Shown: positions 33,850 through 42,862 of the stretch, piece after piece
Layout: the number at the start of each line of letters is the position of its first letter
Position numbering within the stretch: the stretch's first letter is position 1
NCBI GenBank assembly: GCA_947487835.1
Contig: CANKXX010000004.1
Span: 1 to 64,000, forward strand
Reading direction: 5' to 3'
Source of the DNA: an uncultured Microbacteriaceae bacterium
GTDB taxonomy: Bacteria; Actinomycetota; Actinomycetes; Actinomycetales; Microbacteriaceae
DNA: 64,000 nucleotides
Notes under the pieces: generated by a model
What the model saw: the letters and a program-made list of their open reading frames with translations, nothing else
Databases searched by the model: none
Told to the model about the DNA's origin: nothing
Made by a program: the position numbers and the translations under genes

Positions 33850-35013
33850 ATGGAACGGATCCTGCGGGAGCGCGACCTTCTGCTCCAACGGACGGCGCGC
33901 GTGTTCGGCCACGGCTTCACGGGCCTCGCGCTGCTCCTGCTCGTGCTGCCCGGCGCGATGGAGCCCGGCACGCTCGTGCTCACGCTGCCGCTCTTCGCGG
34001 TACTGGCCTACGGCCAGTACCGCATCTCGATCGGCTCGTGGCTGCCCTGGGCGCTGCTCACCACCGCGAGCGCCCTCGCCATCGTGATGCTCGTCGGTCT
34101 GCGCACCGAGGGCGCGCCGACGCTCGCCGGCATGGTCGCCGTGGCGATGCTGGCCGGCGGCTCGACGTCGTCCGTCGCCATCGCCTTCAAGGCCAAGCCG
34201 GCGCGGGTCGCCGTCGTCACGGTCGCGTTCCTGGTCTCCGTCGCCCTCGTCGTCCTGGTCACGGCCGGCACCGGATACTTCCCCACCCTGCCCGCGTTCG
34301 TCGTGTTCGTCTGGGTCGCCGCGTTCCTGGCGGGCTCCTGGCTCAGCGCGAGCCTGCGCCGCGCCTCCCGGCGCATCGCCAACATCGGCCGCGCCCACCG
34401 GGCCGAGCGCCAGGCGAGCGAGACCGAGGCGCAGCGCCGGCAGGGCGCCCGGCTGCTGCATGACACCGTGCTCGCCACGCTCACGCTGCTCGCCCACTCC
34501 GGCTACGGCGTCTCCGAGGCGGCCCTGCGCCAGCAGGCGGGCGACGACGCCCGGCTGCTGCGTCAGCTGCGCCTCGGCGCGACGCCCGCCCCGCAGTCGT
34601 CGGGGGACTACACGCTCGAGCCCGTGACGGAGTCCGTGCTCGGCAACACCCTCGAGAACGTGAAGCAGCGCTTCGGCCGGATGGGCCTCGAGGTCAGCTG
34701 GCACGGCACCGGGCAGGTCCTGCTGCCGAGCGAGATCCTCGACGCGTTCCTGCTCTCGCTCGCCGAGTGCCTGGAGAACGTGCGCCGGCACTCCGGCGTC
34801 ACCGTGGCCCACGTCACCATCACCGACGACGACACGACCGTGCGCGCCATGGTCACCGACTCCGGCGTCGGATTCGAGATCGGCGACATCGACACGCAGA
34901 AGCTCGGCTTCAAGGAGTCGGTCGTCGCCCGGCTCCGCGAGGTCGGCGGCAACGCCCGCCTGTTCTCGGCCCCGGGATCCGGCACGACCGTCGTCCTGGA
35001 GGTGCCCAAGTGA
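33850..35013 (+). CDS. Sensor histidine kinase, NarL-partner type
   Basis: A 387-residue kinase with five or six membrane helices in the first 165 residues and no extracytoplasmic sensor domain. The dimerisation helix holds His204 in RLLHDTVLATL. The ATPase domain has the N box at LAECLENVRRHSG (Asn310) and the G1 box at VTDSGVGFEI. ATG 33850 follows GAGG; an earlier in-frame ATG would add a low-quality leader. Its stop overlaps the next start as GTGA. It probably phosphorylates one or both flanking regulators. Confidence 0.82.
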   Translation: MERILRERDLLLQRTARVFGHGFTGLALLLLVLPGAMEPGTLVLTLPLFAVLAYGQYRISIGSWLPWALLTTASALAIVMLVGLRTEGAPTLAGMVAVAMLAGGSTSSVAIAFKAKPARVAVVTVAFLVSVALVVLVTAGTGYFPTLPAFVVFVWVAAFLAGSWLSASLRRASRRIANIGRAHRAERQASETEAQRRQGARLLHDTVLATLTLLAHSGYGVSEAALRQQAGDDARLLRQLRLGATPAPQSSGDYTLEPVTESVLGNTLENVKQRFGRMGLEVSWHGTGQVLLPSEILDAFLLSLAECLENVRRHSGVTVAHVTITDDDTTVRAMVTDSGVGFEIGDIDTQKLGFKESVVARLREVGGNARLFSAPGSGTTVVLEVPK

Positions 35014-36251
35014 CATCGGCCATCGAGGAGAACACGCTCGGCGGTATCGCCGGCATCCAGAGCAGGCGCACGAGGCCGATCAAGACCGCGGGGAGCCGCC
35101 CCGCGTCCGTCGGCACCGACTACCTAGGATTCGGCACCGCCCTGGTCTTCGGCCTCATCGTGGTCTGCGGCCTCGTCCAGTTCGGTCTGCACTTCACCCG
35201 CCATCGGGAGCCCGTGCTCACTGTGGTCGCCTGGATCGTGCTGATCGGCGTCGGCTGCGTCGCCGCGTACTTCGTCGGCCGCAACTCGTCCCGCCTGCCG
35301 AACTGGGTGTTCGCGACGCTGCTGGGCGGTCTCGCCGCCGTGGTGGCGCTCGACCTCATCGCGGTTCTGCCGGAGCGGGACATCGGGCGCTACGGCACCG
35401 CGTCCCTCACCGTCGGCGGCGTCCTCGTGCTCCTCGTCACGCTCCGCCGCTCCCGTGAGATCCTGGCCGCGGCCGCGGTCGTGGCGGTCGCCCTCGTCGT
35501 CACGACGCTGCTCGTCCGCCCCGCCGACCTGGCCCCCGACTCCCCGGCCCTCGCGGCCCTCGTCGTCGCGGTCGCCCGGGTGGTGTTCCCCGCCGCCGTC
35601 GGCGTGGTCGTGGTCACCGGCTTCCGCCGCATCGTGCAGATCGAGCTCGACCGCGTGCAGGTGCAGAGCACCGTCTCGGCTCCCCGCTTCGCCGTCGGGA
35701 TGCTCGCCTCCGAGGAGCTCGCCCGCCTCGACCTCGCGGCGGAGCGCCTGCTCGAGGACGTGGCCACCGGCGCGGAGCCGCTTCCGCTGTCCCCGCAGAC
35801 CGCCTCGACCGCGGCGTCGCTCGCGACGGAGCTGCGCCTCCACCTCATCGAGGGCAGGCGCGAGACCTGGCTGCACCACGCCATCAGCGAGTCGGAGTTC
35901 CTCGGACCCTCCGTGCGGCTGGTCGACCCCGGCGCCCTCGCGGGCCTCATGCACCCGCGCCAGCGCGACGGACTGCTCTCCGCGGCGTGGCTGCTGCTCA
36001 CGAGCAGCACGCGGCAGGGCGTGACCGTGCAGCTCACGCTGGGCCCGATCAAGCACCCGGCCCCCGGCACGAACATCGACCGCAAGGTCGTCCTGCCCAT
36101 CGTCATCGGCACGACGGGGATCCCGCGCAAGCGGGTCAACCCGTCGCTCTGGGAGGCCCTGGGCAAGGTCGGCTCGCACGTGGTGCTGGTCAAGGACGGC
36201 AGCATCCGCGTCGAGATCGACTGCATCGTCGGCAACCCCGCCGATCAGTAG
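35010..36251 (+). CDS. Kinase-less membrane protein of the signalling cluster
   Basis: A 413-residue protein with about six membrane helices between residues 38 and 210. A cytoplasmic part follows that is sized like a kinase core but shows no HD/His phospho-acceptor, N box or G box. It contains ARLDLAAERLLEDVATG and RLHLIEGRRETWLHHAIS, which resemble dimerisation helices. It may be a degenerate sensor or an adaptor for the kinase, to which it is translationally coupled (GTGA). The second response regulator follows after 70 bases. Confidence 0.7.
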   Translation: MTSAIEENTLGGIAGIQSRRTRPIKTAGSRPASVGTDYLGFGTALVFGLIVVCGLVQFGLHFTRHREPVLTVVAWIVLIGVGCVAAYFVGRNSSRLPNWVFATLLGGLAAVVALDLIAVLPERDIGRYGTASLTVGGVLVLLVTLRRSREILAAAAVVAVALVVTTLLVRPADLAPDSPALAALVVAVARVVFPAAVGVVVVTGFRRIVQIELDRVQVQSTVSAPRFAVGMLASEELARLDLAAERLLEDVATGAEPLPLSPQTASTAASLATELRLHLIEGRRETWLHHAISESEFLGPSVRLVDPGALAGLMHPRQRDGLLSAAWLLLTSSTRQGVTVQLTLGPIKHPAPGTNIDRKVVLPIVIGTTGIPRKRVNPSLWEALGKVGSHVVLVKDGSIRVEIDCIVGNPADQ

Positions 36252-36321
36252 GCACGGCACGAACCAGCAGGCACAGCTCTTCCTCGCGCACCACTTTCCA
36301 GCATCAGGACGAAGGACACAC

Positions 36322-36978
36322 ATGGCATCCCCCACCGAACGCATCCGACTGGCGATCGTCGACGACCACAAGATGCTCCTCGGGGCACTGACGGAGTGGA
36401 TTCGCAACGCCGCGAGCGACATCAACATGGTGGCCGCGGTGTCGACCTGGCCGGAGCTGCTGACCCACCCGGAGTTCCCCGTCGACGTCGTGCTCCTCGA
36501 TCTCGACCTCAAGGACAACATCCCGATCTCGCTGAAGCTCTCGACGCTCCGCACCACCGGGGTGAAGACCGTGCTCATGAGCACGTACTCGGAGCCGGCC
36601 GTCGTGCGCGAGGCCCTCGCCTCGGGCGCGCTCGGCTACCTCGTGAAGAGCGAGGACGCGAGCATGATCGTCGACGCGATCCGCCTGGCCAACGTCGGCT
36701 CGTCCTACATCTCGAGCGAGCTCGACCTCGCCATCAACGCGACCGACGTCGGCGGCGTGCCCAAGCTGAGCGCGCAGGAGCGCCGGGTCATGGCGCTGTA
36801 CGGCGGTGGCGAGCCGGTGAAGTCGGTCGCCTACCAGCTCGGCATCTCCGAGGAGACGGCGAAGTCCTACCTCAAGCGGATCCGCGAGAAGTACCGCGTC
36901 GCGGGCTTCGACGTGGGCACCAAGGTCGCGCTGCGGAAGCGCGCGATCCAGGACGGCATCCTGCTGCGCACGGAGTAG
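36322..36978 (+). CDS. NarL/LuxR-type response regulator 2
   Basis: A 218-residue response regulator. VDDHK near the start, Asp60 in VVLLDLDL and Lys109 in YLVKSED form the receiver site. The C-terminal helix-turn-helix is KLSAQERRVMALYGGGEPVKSVAYQL followed by ISEETAKSYLKRIREKY. It shares layout and many residues with the regulator at 32910, so the two are probably duplicates. GAAGGA precedes ATG 36322. It is the last gene of the cluster. Confidence 0.88.
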   Translation: MASPTERIRLAIVDDHKMLLGALTEWIRNAASDINMVAAVSTWPELLTHPEFPVDVVLLDLDLKDNIPISLKLSTLRTTGVKTVLMSTYSEPAVVREALASGALGYLVKSEDASMIVDAIRLANVGSSYISSELDLAINATDVGGVPKLSAQERRVMALYGGGEPVKSVAYQLGISEETAKSYLKRIREKYRVAGFDVGTKVALRKRAIQDGILLRTE

Positions 36979-37069
36979 CCGAGCGGCGGCCGACGCGCGG
37001 CGGCGCCGGGAATGAGCCCGAGCGCCCCCCCAGGATGCGCCGCTGTGACCCGTCGCCGGAACCGTGCGC

Positions 37070-38350
37070 TCAGCCCTGGGCGGGGATGGGACGGGTCCTC
37101 GGGCGCGGGTCGGAGCCGATCCGCGCGGACCGCGTTCCGGGCCGGTCGAGCGAGAAGCTGACGGCCGCGAGCATCACGCCGATGACGCTCATGCCGAGGC
37201 CGATCCACACCGGTGCGAGGTAGCCGAAGCCCGCGGCGACGCCGACGCCGCCGAAGAACGCGCCGGACGCGTTGCCGATGTTCAGCGACGAGTGGTTCAG
37301 CGCCGCCGCGATGGACTGGCTGTCCTTCGCCACGTCCATGAGCCGCACCTGGATGCTCGGGCTCAGCGCGGAGGCGGACGCGCCGACGAGGAACACGAAC
37401 ACGAACAGGCCGGGGAGGGTCGAGGCGGTCAGCCCCAGGCCGACCAGCGAGACGATCATCGCGCCGAAGAACACGAAGATCGAGCGCCGGGTCCCCCGGT
37501 CGGCGTACCAGCCGCCCACGAAATTGCCGACGGTCATGCCCAGGCCGCAGACGACGAGCGTGAGGGGCACGAGCTCGATGCCGGCACCCGTGATCTCCGT
37601 CACGATCGGCGACACGAACGTGTAGACGGCGAACAGGCCGCCGAATCCGACGGCGCCGATCAGCAGCGCCCACCAGACCTGGCCGCGCGCGAAGACCCGG
37701 AGCTCGGAGCGCACGCTCGCGCCGGCGTCGCCGGACTGGAGCGGCACGCTCGCCCAGACGGCCACGAAGGTCGCGGCGAAGATGGCGGCGACGAGGAGGT
37801 AGGAGAGGCGCCAGCCGGACGTCTGGCCGACCCAGGTGATGATGGGCACCCCGATCACGTTCGAGATCGTCAGGCCGGACAGCACGAAGGCGACGCCACG
37901 CGCCCGCTTGCCCTCGCCCATCAGCGAGGCGGCCACGAGCGACGCGATGCCGAAGTAGGCACCGTGCGGCAGGGCGGCCAGGAACCGCGCCGCGAGCACG
38001 AGCTCGAACGTCGGGAGCACGGCCGACAGGATCGTGCCGACCGTGAAGGCGGCGAGCAGGCACAGCAGCAGCTGCTTGCGGGGCCAGCGCGTCGCCGCCG
38101 CGGCGATGGTCGGGGCGCCGACCACGACGCCGAGCGCGTACGCCGAGATCAGCAGCCCGGCCCGGGCGTTCGCCGCCTCGTGCGACGCGGCGTAGGCGTC
38201 CGGCAGCAGGTCGGCCGCGATCGTCGGCAGGAGTCCCATGGCCACGAACTCGGTCGCGCCGATGGCGAATCCACCCAGGGCGAGCGCGAGGAGGGCACAA
38301 CGAATACGGGCCGAGGACATCGTCGTCGGCCCCGAAGAGGGGGGATTCAC
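37070..38350 (-). CDS. MFS transporter, DHA1/AraJ-like
   Basis: A 426-residue twelve-helix major facilitator. The N-terminus GGFAIGATEFVAMGLLPTIAADL is typical of the AraJ/YdhP/PbuE-type DHA1 group, and RFLAALPHGAYFGIASLVAASL follows. It probably exports a small molecule (sugar, purine or drug); the substrate is unknown. TAGGCT ends six bases before GTG 38350 on the minus strand (leaderless). No regulator is adjacent. Confidence 0.85.
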   Translation of the reverse strand: MNPPSSGPTTMSSARIRCALLALALGGFAIGATEFVAMGLLPTIAADLLPDAYAASHEAANARAGLLISAYALGVVVGAPTIAAAATRWPRKQLLLCLLAAFTVGTILSAVLPTFELVLAARFLAALPHGAYFGIASLVAASLMGEGKRARGVAFVLSGLTISNVIGVPIITWVGQTSGWRLSYLLVAAIFAATFVAVWASVPLQSGDAGASVRSELRVFARGQVWWALLIGAVGFGGLFAVYTFVSPIVTEITGAGIELVPLTLVVCGLGMTVGNFVGGWYADRGTRRSIFVFFGAMIVSLVGLGLTASTLPGLFVFVFLVGASASALSPSIQVRLMDVAKDSQSIAAALNHSSLNIGNASGAFFGGVGVAAGFGYLAPVWIGLGMSVIGVMLAAVSFSLDRPGTRSARIGSDPRPRTRPIPAQG

Positions 38351-38420
38351 CCGACAAGCCTAAGCGCGGCGGGCGACGGCGACGGACGGCGCCCGCGCCT
38401 CCCCCTGCCGGGTCAGGGCG

Positions 38421-38738
38421 CTAGGCCCCGTCGGTGCCGTCCTCGAGCGCGCGCTCCAGGCGCTCCAGCTTCCCGGTCAGCTCGCCCGTGCGCCCGGGCC
38501 GGATGTCCGCCTTGAGCACGAGCGACACCCGGGGACCGAAGCGGCCGACCGCCTCGGTGGCGCGGCGGATGACGTCGAAGACCTCGTCCCAGTCGCCCTC
38601 GATGGTCGTGAACATCGCGTCAGTACGGTTCGGCAGCCCGGAGTCGCGCACGATCCGCACCGCGGCCGCGACCGCGTCGTGCACGGACGCGTCCGGCGAC
38701 TCTCCCCCGCTCGGTGCTACTGAGAATGCGACAAGCAT
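38421..38738 (-). CDS. Thiamine-binding protein, MTH1187/YkoF family
   Basis: A 105-residue ferredoxin-like-fold protein beginning [11 protein letters not shown] and containing [21 protein letters not shown], both typical of the MTH1187/DUF77 family. Some members bind thiamine or its precursors in the cytoplasm. No ykoEDC transporter or TPP riboswitch is nearby, so the physiological role is not clear. Confidence 0.8.
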   Translation of the reverse strand: MLVAFSVAPSGGESPDASVHDAVAAAVRIVRDSGLPNRTDAMFTTIEGDWDEVFDVIRRATEAVGRFGPRVSLVLKADIRPGRTGELTGKLERLERALEDGTDGA

Positions 38739-38799
38739 GCGGTACCCCTTTTCGACCCTCGGCGGCGACGCCGGCAGCGGCGGACGGGCGGATGGCCCG

Positions 38800-40071
38800 T
38801 CAGACCCCTTCGTGCTGCACGACGACGCGCCCGCTGAGGAGCGGCCGCGCCGTCCCAGCCTTCCACAGCTGCGCGGCCGCCCAGCCGAGCAGCACGAACC
38901 ACAGGGCGTTCCGCAGCGTCAGGACGGTGAGGAGGGCGGGCGAGAGCTCGAGCAGCAGCCCGTACAGCACGGGGTAGACCACCTGCGTGAGCAGGGCGAG
39001 CACGAGGCCGAGCACCGCCGGGACCGCGAACCGGCGCCCCCGGGTGAGCAGGCCGAGCACGATGGGCGCGGCGATCCAGCAGGTGAACTGCGGGGAGCCG
39101 ACCTTCTGGAAGGCGATCAGCGCGACGACGAGGGCGAGGGCGAGCACGGGCAGGAGGTCGCGGGCCGCGGCGCCCCCGCGGATGGCGCGCACGCCGAGCA
39201 GGGTGACCAGGAGCACGGCGATCGCCTGCAGCGGCGTCATCAGCGCGCCGGCGAGGTCGACCCCCGCCCCGCGCACCTGGAAGGTGAGCAGGTCGCGGTC
39301 GTAGTAGATGCTCGCCTCTCCCCCGGCCTGGGCGAGCCACAGAAAGGGTGTGCTCACCGGCGACTCGATCTGCAGGCCGCGGCCCGTCTGCTGGGTGATG
39401 AAGCTCAGCACGTTGGCCCCGCTGCCGAGCGCGAGGGCGACGAACACGACGGCGACGGACACGGCCGCCGCAGCGGCGAGGATGCGGCGGCGAGCGCCGA
39501 GGGCCACGAGCGCGGCCCCGACGAGCGCGGCCGGCCACACCTTCACCCAGGCGCCGACCGTGAGCAGGGCGGTCGCGAGCGCGGGACGCGTGGCGAGGAG
39601 GAGCAGCCCGGCGAGCGCGAGCGGCACCGTGAGCGCGTCGATGCGGCCGAGGGCGATCGGGCCGAGCAGCGCGAGGAAGGCGATCCACCACCACGCGGCG
39701 CGGACGCGTGCCCGCCGCGGCTCGGCCACCACGCGGGCGGCGTGCAGCAGCACGGCGAACGCGCAGGCGTCCGCCGCGACGGCGATGAGCATCCAGGTGA
39801 GGGCGTAGGCGTCCCAGCCCAGCGCGGCGGAGGCGAGCATGGGCGGCAGGGCGAGGATCGGGTAGACGAACGGCGTGTCGATGCCCACGACGGTGCCGTC
39901 CAGCGACTGCTGCGCCCAGCCGAAGTAGACGCGCCGGATGTCGCCGATGGGGTTCGACGTGCGGTCGAGGAGGTTGAAGGCGGCGATGGCGACGTGCACG
40001 AGAAGGAACGCCGACCACAGCGCCGCGGGGTGCGCCGCGGCACGGTGCAGTGCTCTCCCGGCGGCCGTCAT
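38800..40071 (-). CDS. Glycosyltransferase family 87 membrane protein
   Basis: A 423-residue polytopic protein with about ten membrane helices, of the GT87/DUF2029 group. These are polyprenyl-phosphate-mannose-dependent mannosyltransferases in the actinobacterial envelope. [12 protein letters not shown] followed by [14 protein letters not shown], an acidic first loop before the second helix, fits the family. ATG 40071 is preferred over GTG 40077 because TAGAGT ends seven bases before it (leaderless geometry). The envelope glycan made is not known. Confidence 0.75.
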   Translation of the reverse strand: MTAAGRALHRAAAHPAALWSAFLLVHVAIAAFNLLDRTSNPIGDIRRVYFGWAQQSLDGTVVGIDTPFVYPILALPPMLASAALGWDAYALTWMLIAVAADACAFAVLLHAARVVAEPRRARVRAAWWWIAFLALLGPIALGRIDALTVPLALAGLLLLATRPALATALLTVGAWVKVWPAALVGAALVALGARRRILAAAAAVSVAVVFVALALGSGANVLSFITQQTGRGLQIESPVSTPFLWLAQAGGEASIYYDRDLLTFQVRGAGVDLAGALMTPLQAIAVLLVTLLGVRAIRGGAAARDLLPVLALALVVALIAFQKVGSPQFTCWIAAPIVLGLLTRGRRFAVPAVLGLVLALLTQVVYPVLYGLLLELSPALLTVLTLRNALWFVLLGWAAAQLWKAGTARPLLSGRVVVQHEGV

Positions 40072-40219
40072 CGGCACGACTCTACCGGTGGCTCCACCGA
40101 GACCGGGCCGGCCGTTCGCGCGTCGTTCCGCCGCGCTCCCCCAGCAGGGGCACCGTTCCTGCTAGAACTGAGTGACGGCCCGTGGCGACCTGTGCCCCGG
40201 CCGAGTGAGAGGTGCGTCC

Positions 40220-40546
40220 ATGGGAAGACTGGTGTACGGGCAGCGGGGTTTCGAGATCCCGATCGACGATCGCCCGCTCGCCCACCTGCAGGTCGTCATG
40301 GGCTCGAAGCTCCGCCGCAACGAGAGCTTCTTCTTCTCCTGGACGAACGGCCTCGCGGGAGGCTCCGGGCGGGGCACCGCCTGGATCCAGCCGGCCATCC
40401 CGCTGCTCTTCCTCTACTCCGGCAACACCGCGCCGCAGCTCAACCGCGACTGGCTCGAGAAGCTCCTCGAGCTCGCGAACAGCCCGCAGGGCCTGCACAT
40501 CGTCGACGAGCCGGGCGCGCCGCACATCTCGGCCGACGCCTCCTAG
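40220..40546 (+). CDS. DUF7882-like small protein, 108 aa
   Basis: A 108-residue protein beginning MGRLVYGQRGFEIPIDDRPL and containing LAHLQVVMGSKLRRNESFFFSW. It belongs to a small Microbacteriaceae family (DUF7882 as I recall) that databases often mislabel as 'ATP-dependent DNA ligase'. No ligase motif is present. Function unknown. Its paralogue lies head-on 60 bases downstream on the opposite strand. ATG 40220 was chosen by alignment with that paralogue. Confidence 0.7.
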   Translation: MGRLVYGQRGFEIPIDDRPLAHLQVVMGSKLRRNESFFFSWTNGLAGGSGRGTAWIQPAIPLLFLYSGNTAPQLNRDWLEKLLELANSPQGLHIVDEPGAPHISADAS

Positions 40547-40605
40547 CCCCGGTCCGGAGGGAGCGATACCCGGGGGTCACCCCGGCGGGCTCGCTTCGGG
40601 CGGTC

Positions 40606-40836
40606 TCAGTCCTCGGTGAGCGGCGACGTGCCGCCCGTGAGCGCCTGGGTCACGGCGAACGAGACGCCGGGCGCGATCAGCAGGTGCGCGGGCGTGTACT
40701 CGCCCTCGCCGCGCTGCACCTCGAGCCAGTGGAGCGATCCCGACCGCAGCGCCTCCTCGATCTCGGCGCGGACGGAGGCGGCATCGCGGTTGCCGATGGA
40801 GTACAGCTGGCTGTCGTAGACGATCTCGACGCGTGT
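40606..40836 (-). pseudogene. Start-less continuation ORF of the DUF7882 paralogue
   Basis: This frame reads TRVEIVYDSQLYSIGNRDAA and ends at TGA 40606 with ...TQALTGGTSPLTED. It has normal codon bias and a domain-like look (EIVYDSQLYSIGNRD, then LLIAPGVSFAV). No ATG, GTG or TTG opens it; the nearest ATG (40858) is in another register. It is either a second small gene whose start was destroyed or the C-terminal domain of a frameshifted fusion. A sequencing indel would explain it equally well. Confidence 0.5.
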
Positions 40837-41162
40837 CGCAGGTCTCCCTCGGTCCCATGTGCGCCGCCGGCGGGCTCGCGCACGATCTGCAGGCCGGTCG
40901 CCGTGTTCGCGGTCGCGAGGAGCGCTTCGATCCAGAGCCGGTTCAGGGCGGGCGGTTTCCCACCGTAGTAGCGGTAGTAGAGCGGCACGCTGTCCTGGAT
41001 CCAGATCGTGCTGCGCCCGTCGCCCGCCTTGGGGTCGTCGCGCCAGCTGAAGTAGAAGGACTCGCCGCGACGCAGCTTCATGCCGATCACGACCTGCAGG
41101 TGAGCGAGGAGACGGTCGTCGAACTCCACCGTGAGGTGCGAGTCGTACGTGAGTTTGCCCAT
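40677..41162 (-). CDS. DUF7882-like paralogue with out-of-frame tail
   Basis: The first 97 residues (MGKLTYDSHLTVEFDDRLLA to TGLQIVREP) align along their length with the protein at 40220. From about residue 105 the frame turns into a Ser/Arg/Thr-rich sequence without codon bias until 40677. The biased frame continues instead one register over, at 40836-40606. The gene therefore appears to have lost its normal stop or suffered an indel near 40840-40860. TAGGGT and AAGAAGGTGGA lie before ATG 41162. Confidence 0.6.
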   Translation of the reverse strand: MGKLTYDSHLTVEFDDRLLAHLQVVIGMKLRRGESFYFSWRDDPKAGDGRSTIWIQDSVPLYYRYYGGKPPALNRLWIEALLATANTATGLQIVREPAGGAHGTEGDLRHASRSSTTASCTPSATAMPPPSAPRSRRRCGRDRSTGSRCSAARASTRPRTC

Positions 41163-41258
41163 TCGTCCACCTTCTTGCTCGCAATCACCCTACTCATGCC
41201 CGTTCCTCCCGGAGATCCTCGGCCACCGGATTCCCCCGCCCGCCCTACCCGGGAGACG

Positions 41259-42101
41259 TCATCCGCTTCCGAGCAGGGCGGCGATCACGGGCGGGGTCGC
41301 CGCGGCGATGTCGAGGGCGACGAGCGGGCCGCCCGCCGACGCGCGCACGCCCGCCCGCCCGTGCACGAGCGCCGCGGATGCCGACACGCGGGCGAGCGCG
41401 GAGGGGTCCGCGGCGATGCGGTCGCTCGCCGCCGCCACGAGGGCGCCCAGGATCCCGGCGAGCACGTCGCCGGAGCCCGCCGTGGCCAGCCAGGCCGGCC
41501 CGGCGAGCACCCGGATGCGGGTCTCGGGCCCGACGACGTACGTCGTGTGGCCCTTGAGCAGCACGGTCACGCCCAGCCTCTCCGCGGCGCGCTCGGCCCA
41601 GCCGGGTGCGTCCGCGGCGATGTCCTCCGCCGTCACGTCCTCCCCCGCCGCGGTGAGCACGGTCGCGAGCTCCCGGTAGTGCGGCGTGATGACGGCGGGG
41701 CCGATCACCCGGTCGACGAGGTCGAGCGCGCCCGCGTCGAGCACGGTCGGCACCCCCTGGCCCAGCGCGCGCAGCAGCCCCTCGGTCGCCTCGTCGGTGC
41801 GGGTCTTCGCGTCCATGCCGGAGCCGAGCACCCACGCCTGCACGCGGCCGTCCGCGGTCACCGCCTCGGGCCGCCGCTGCAGCACGAGATCGGCCGCGCG
41901 GTCGGGGCCGAGATAGCGCACCATCCCCGCGCCGGCGCGCGCCGCCGCCTCCACTCCGAGCACCGCGGCGCCCGGATACATCGCCGATCCCGTTCGAATG
42001 CCCACGACGCCGCGGGTGTACTTGTCGTCGCCCGGCACGGGCGGCCGGAGGTCGGCCCGCGCGTCCGCCTCGGACCAGGACCGCCAGTCGGCGCCGCTCA
42101 C
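41259..42101 (-). CDS. nnrD: ADP-dependent NAD(P)H-hydrate dehydratase
   Basis: A 280-residue ribokinase-like enzyme that repairs hydrated NAD(P)H. GVVGIRTGSAMYPGAAVLGVEAA, TPHYRELA and TAGSGDVLAGILGAL (the phosphate-binding and catalytic Asp loop) are the NnrD motifs. The epimerase domain found fused in many NnrD proteins is absent. GTG 42101 overlaps the stop of a 21-codon upstream frame as GTGA; that frame is probably leaderless. Confidence 0.88.
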   Translation of the reverse strand: MSGADWRSWSEADARADLRPPVPGDDKYTRGVVGIRTGSAMYPGAAVLGVEAAARAGAGMVRYLGPDRAADLVLQRRPEAVTADGRVQAWVLGSGMDAKTRTDEATEGLLRALGQGVPTVLDAGALDLVDRVIGPAVITPHYRELATVLTAAGEDVTAEDIAADAPGWAERAAERLGVTVLLKGHTTYVVGPETRIRVLAGPAWLATAGSGDVLAGILGALVAAASDRIAADPSALARVSASAALVHGRAGVRASAGGPLVALDIAAATPPVIAALLGSG

Positions 42102-42163
42102 CGGTCCGTCGCCCCCGCGTCGCGGGCGGTGCGGGGATCTGCGGCGGAACCGGAGTGCGTCAT
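42098..42163 (-). CDS. Possible leaderless leader ORF (21 aa) upstream of nnrD
   Basis: ATG 42163 opens a 21-codon frame (MTHSGSAADPRT...) whose TGA overlaps the nnrD start as GTGA. TATCGT (complement of 42171-42176) ends seven bases before the ATG. The arrangement repeats that upstream of the acetamidase-like gene, while the peptides are unrelated, so coupling rather than the peptide is likely to matter. Confidence 0.5.
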   Translation of the reverse strand: MTHSGSAADPRTARDAGATDR

Positions 42164-42170
42164 GACGCTC

Positions 42171-42180
42171 ACGATAGGTT
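42171..42180. promoter_or_regulatory. Overlapping divergent -10 elements
   Basis: The ten bases ACGATAGGTT contain TAGGTT on the plus strand (42175-42180, six bases before GTG 42187) and TATCGT on the minus strand (42176-42171, seven bases before ATG 42163). The two share two bases, so RNA polymerase cannot open both promoters at once. Confidence 0.55.
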
Positions 42181-42186
42181 GAATCC

Positions 42187-42807
42187 GTGACCCTGCGCAT
42201 CCCCGACCGCGTCGTGCTGTTCGACTACGGGGAGGTCATCTCGCACGGCCCGAGCGCCGCGGACCGTGCCGAACTGCTCCAGCTCGCCGCCGTGCACGCC
42301 GACGCGTTCTGGCCCGAGTACTGGCGCGACCGCGGGCTGCTCGACCAGGGTCGCATCGATGCGGCGGAGTACTGGGGCCGGATGGGCCGGCGCCTCGGGG
42401 CGACGTGGCCGCCGGCGCGCATCCACGCGCTCTGGGTCGCGGACTTCCGCAGCTGGCTGAGCGTCAACACCGACGTCTTCGACGTCCTGTACGAGCTGCA
42501 CGAGGGCGGCACCCGCCTCGCCCTGCTCTCGAACGCCGGCTTCGACTACGGCAGCTACTTCCGGCACGGACCGATGGCCCGCTTCTTCGAGCGCGTCTTC
42601 GTGAGCGCGGAGCTCGATCTCCTGAAGCCGGACCCCGCCATCTTCACGCTCGTGCTCGGCGAGCTGGGAATAACGGCGGACCGCGCGCTCTTCGTAGACA
42701 ACAAGGAAGAGAACGTGGCCGGGGCCGGATCGGTCGGCATCGCCGGGCACGTGTTCGTCACCGCCGACGGCCTGCGCGAGTTCCTCGTCGCCCACTCCGC
42801 CGCCTGA
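42187..42807 (+). CDS. HAD-superfamily hydrolase, subfamily IA
   Basis: A 206-residue HAD hydrolase. Motif I is LFDYGEVI (the nucleophile Asp present, the second Asp replaced by Gly, as in YihX-like members), motif II is LLSNAGFD, motif III is the Lys in LLKPDPAIF and motif IV FVDNKEENV. Missing the second motif I Asp often goes with haloacid-dehalogenase-like or altered phosphatase chemistry; the substrate is unknown. Leaderless GTG start from the shared promoter region. Confidence 0.82.
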   Translation: MTLRIPDRVVLFDYGEVISHGPSAADRAELLQLAAVHADAFWPEYWRDRGLLDQGRIDAAEYWGRMGRRLGATWPPARIHALWVADFRSWLSVNTDVFDVLYELHEGGTRLALLSNAGFDYGSYFRHGPMARFFERVFVSAELDLLKPDPAIFTLVLGELGITADRALFVDNKEENVAGAGSVGIAGHVFVTADGLREFLVAHSAA

Positions 42808-42862
42808 GCGACGGACCCCGGGCACGCCGGGTCGCGCGGCCGACCCAGCCCAAGGAGCCTGC

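Noticed and set aside
38421-38738. TPP riboswitch or thiamine transporter near the thiamine-binding protein
   Set aside because: Neighbours are an MFS gene and a GT87 gene, and no THI-box consensus is visible upstream.
40220-40546. ATP-dependent DNA ligase
   Set aside because: This label is common for the family, but there is no KxDG nucleotidyltransferase motif and the protein is only 108 residues.
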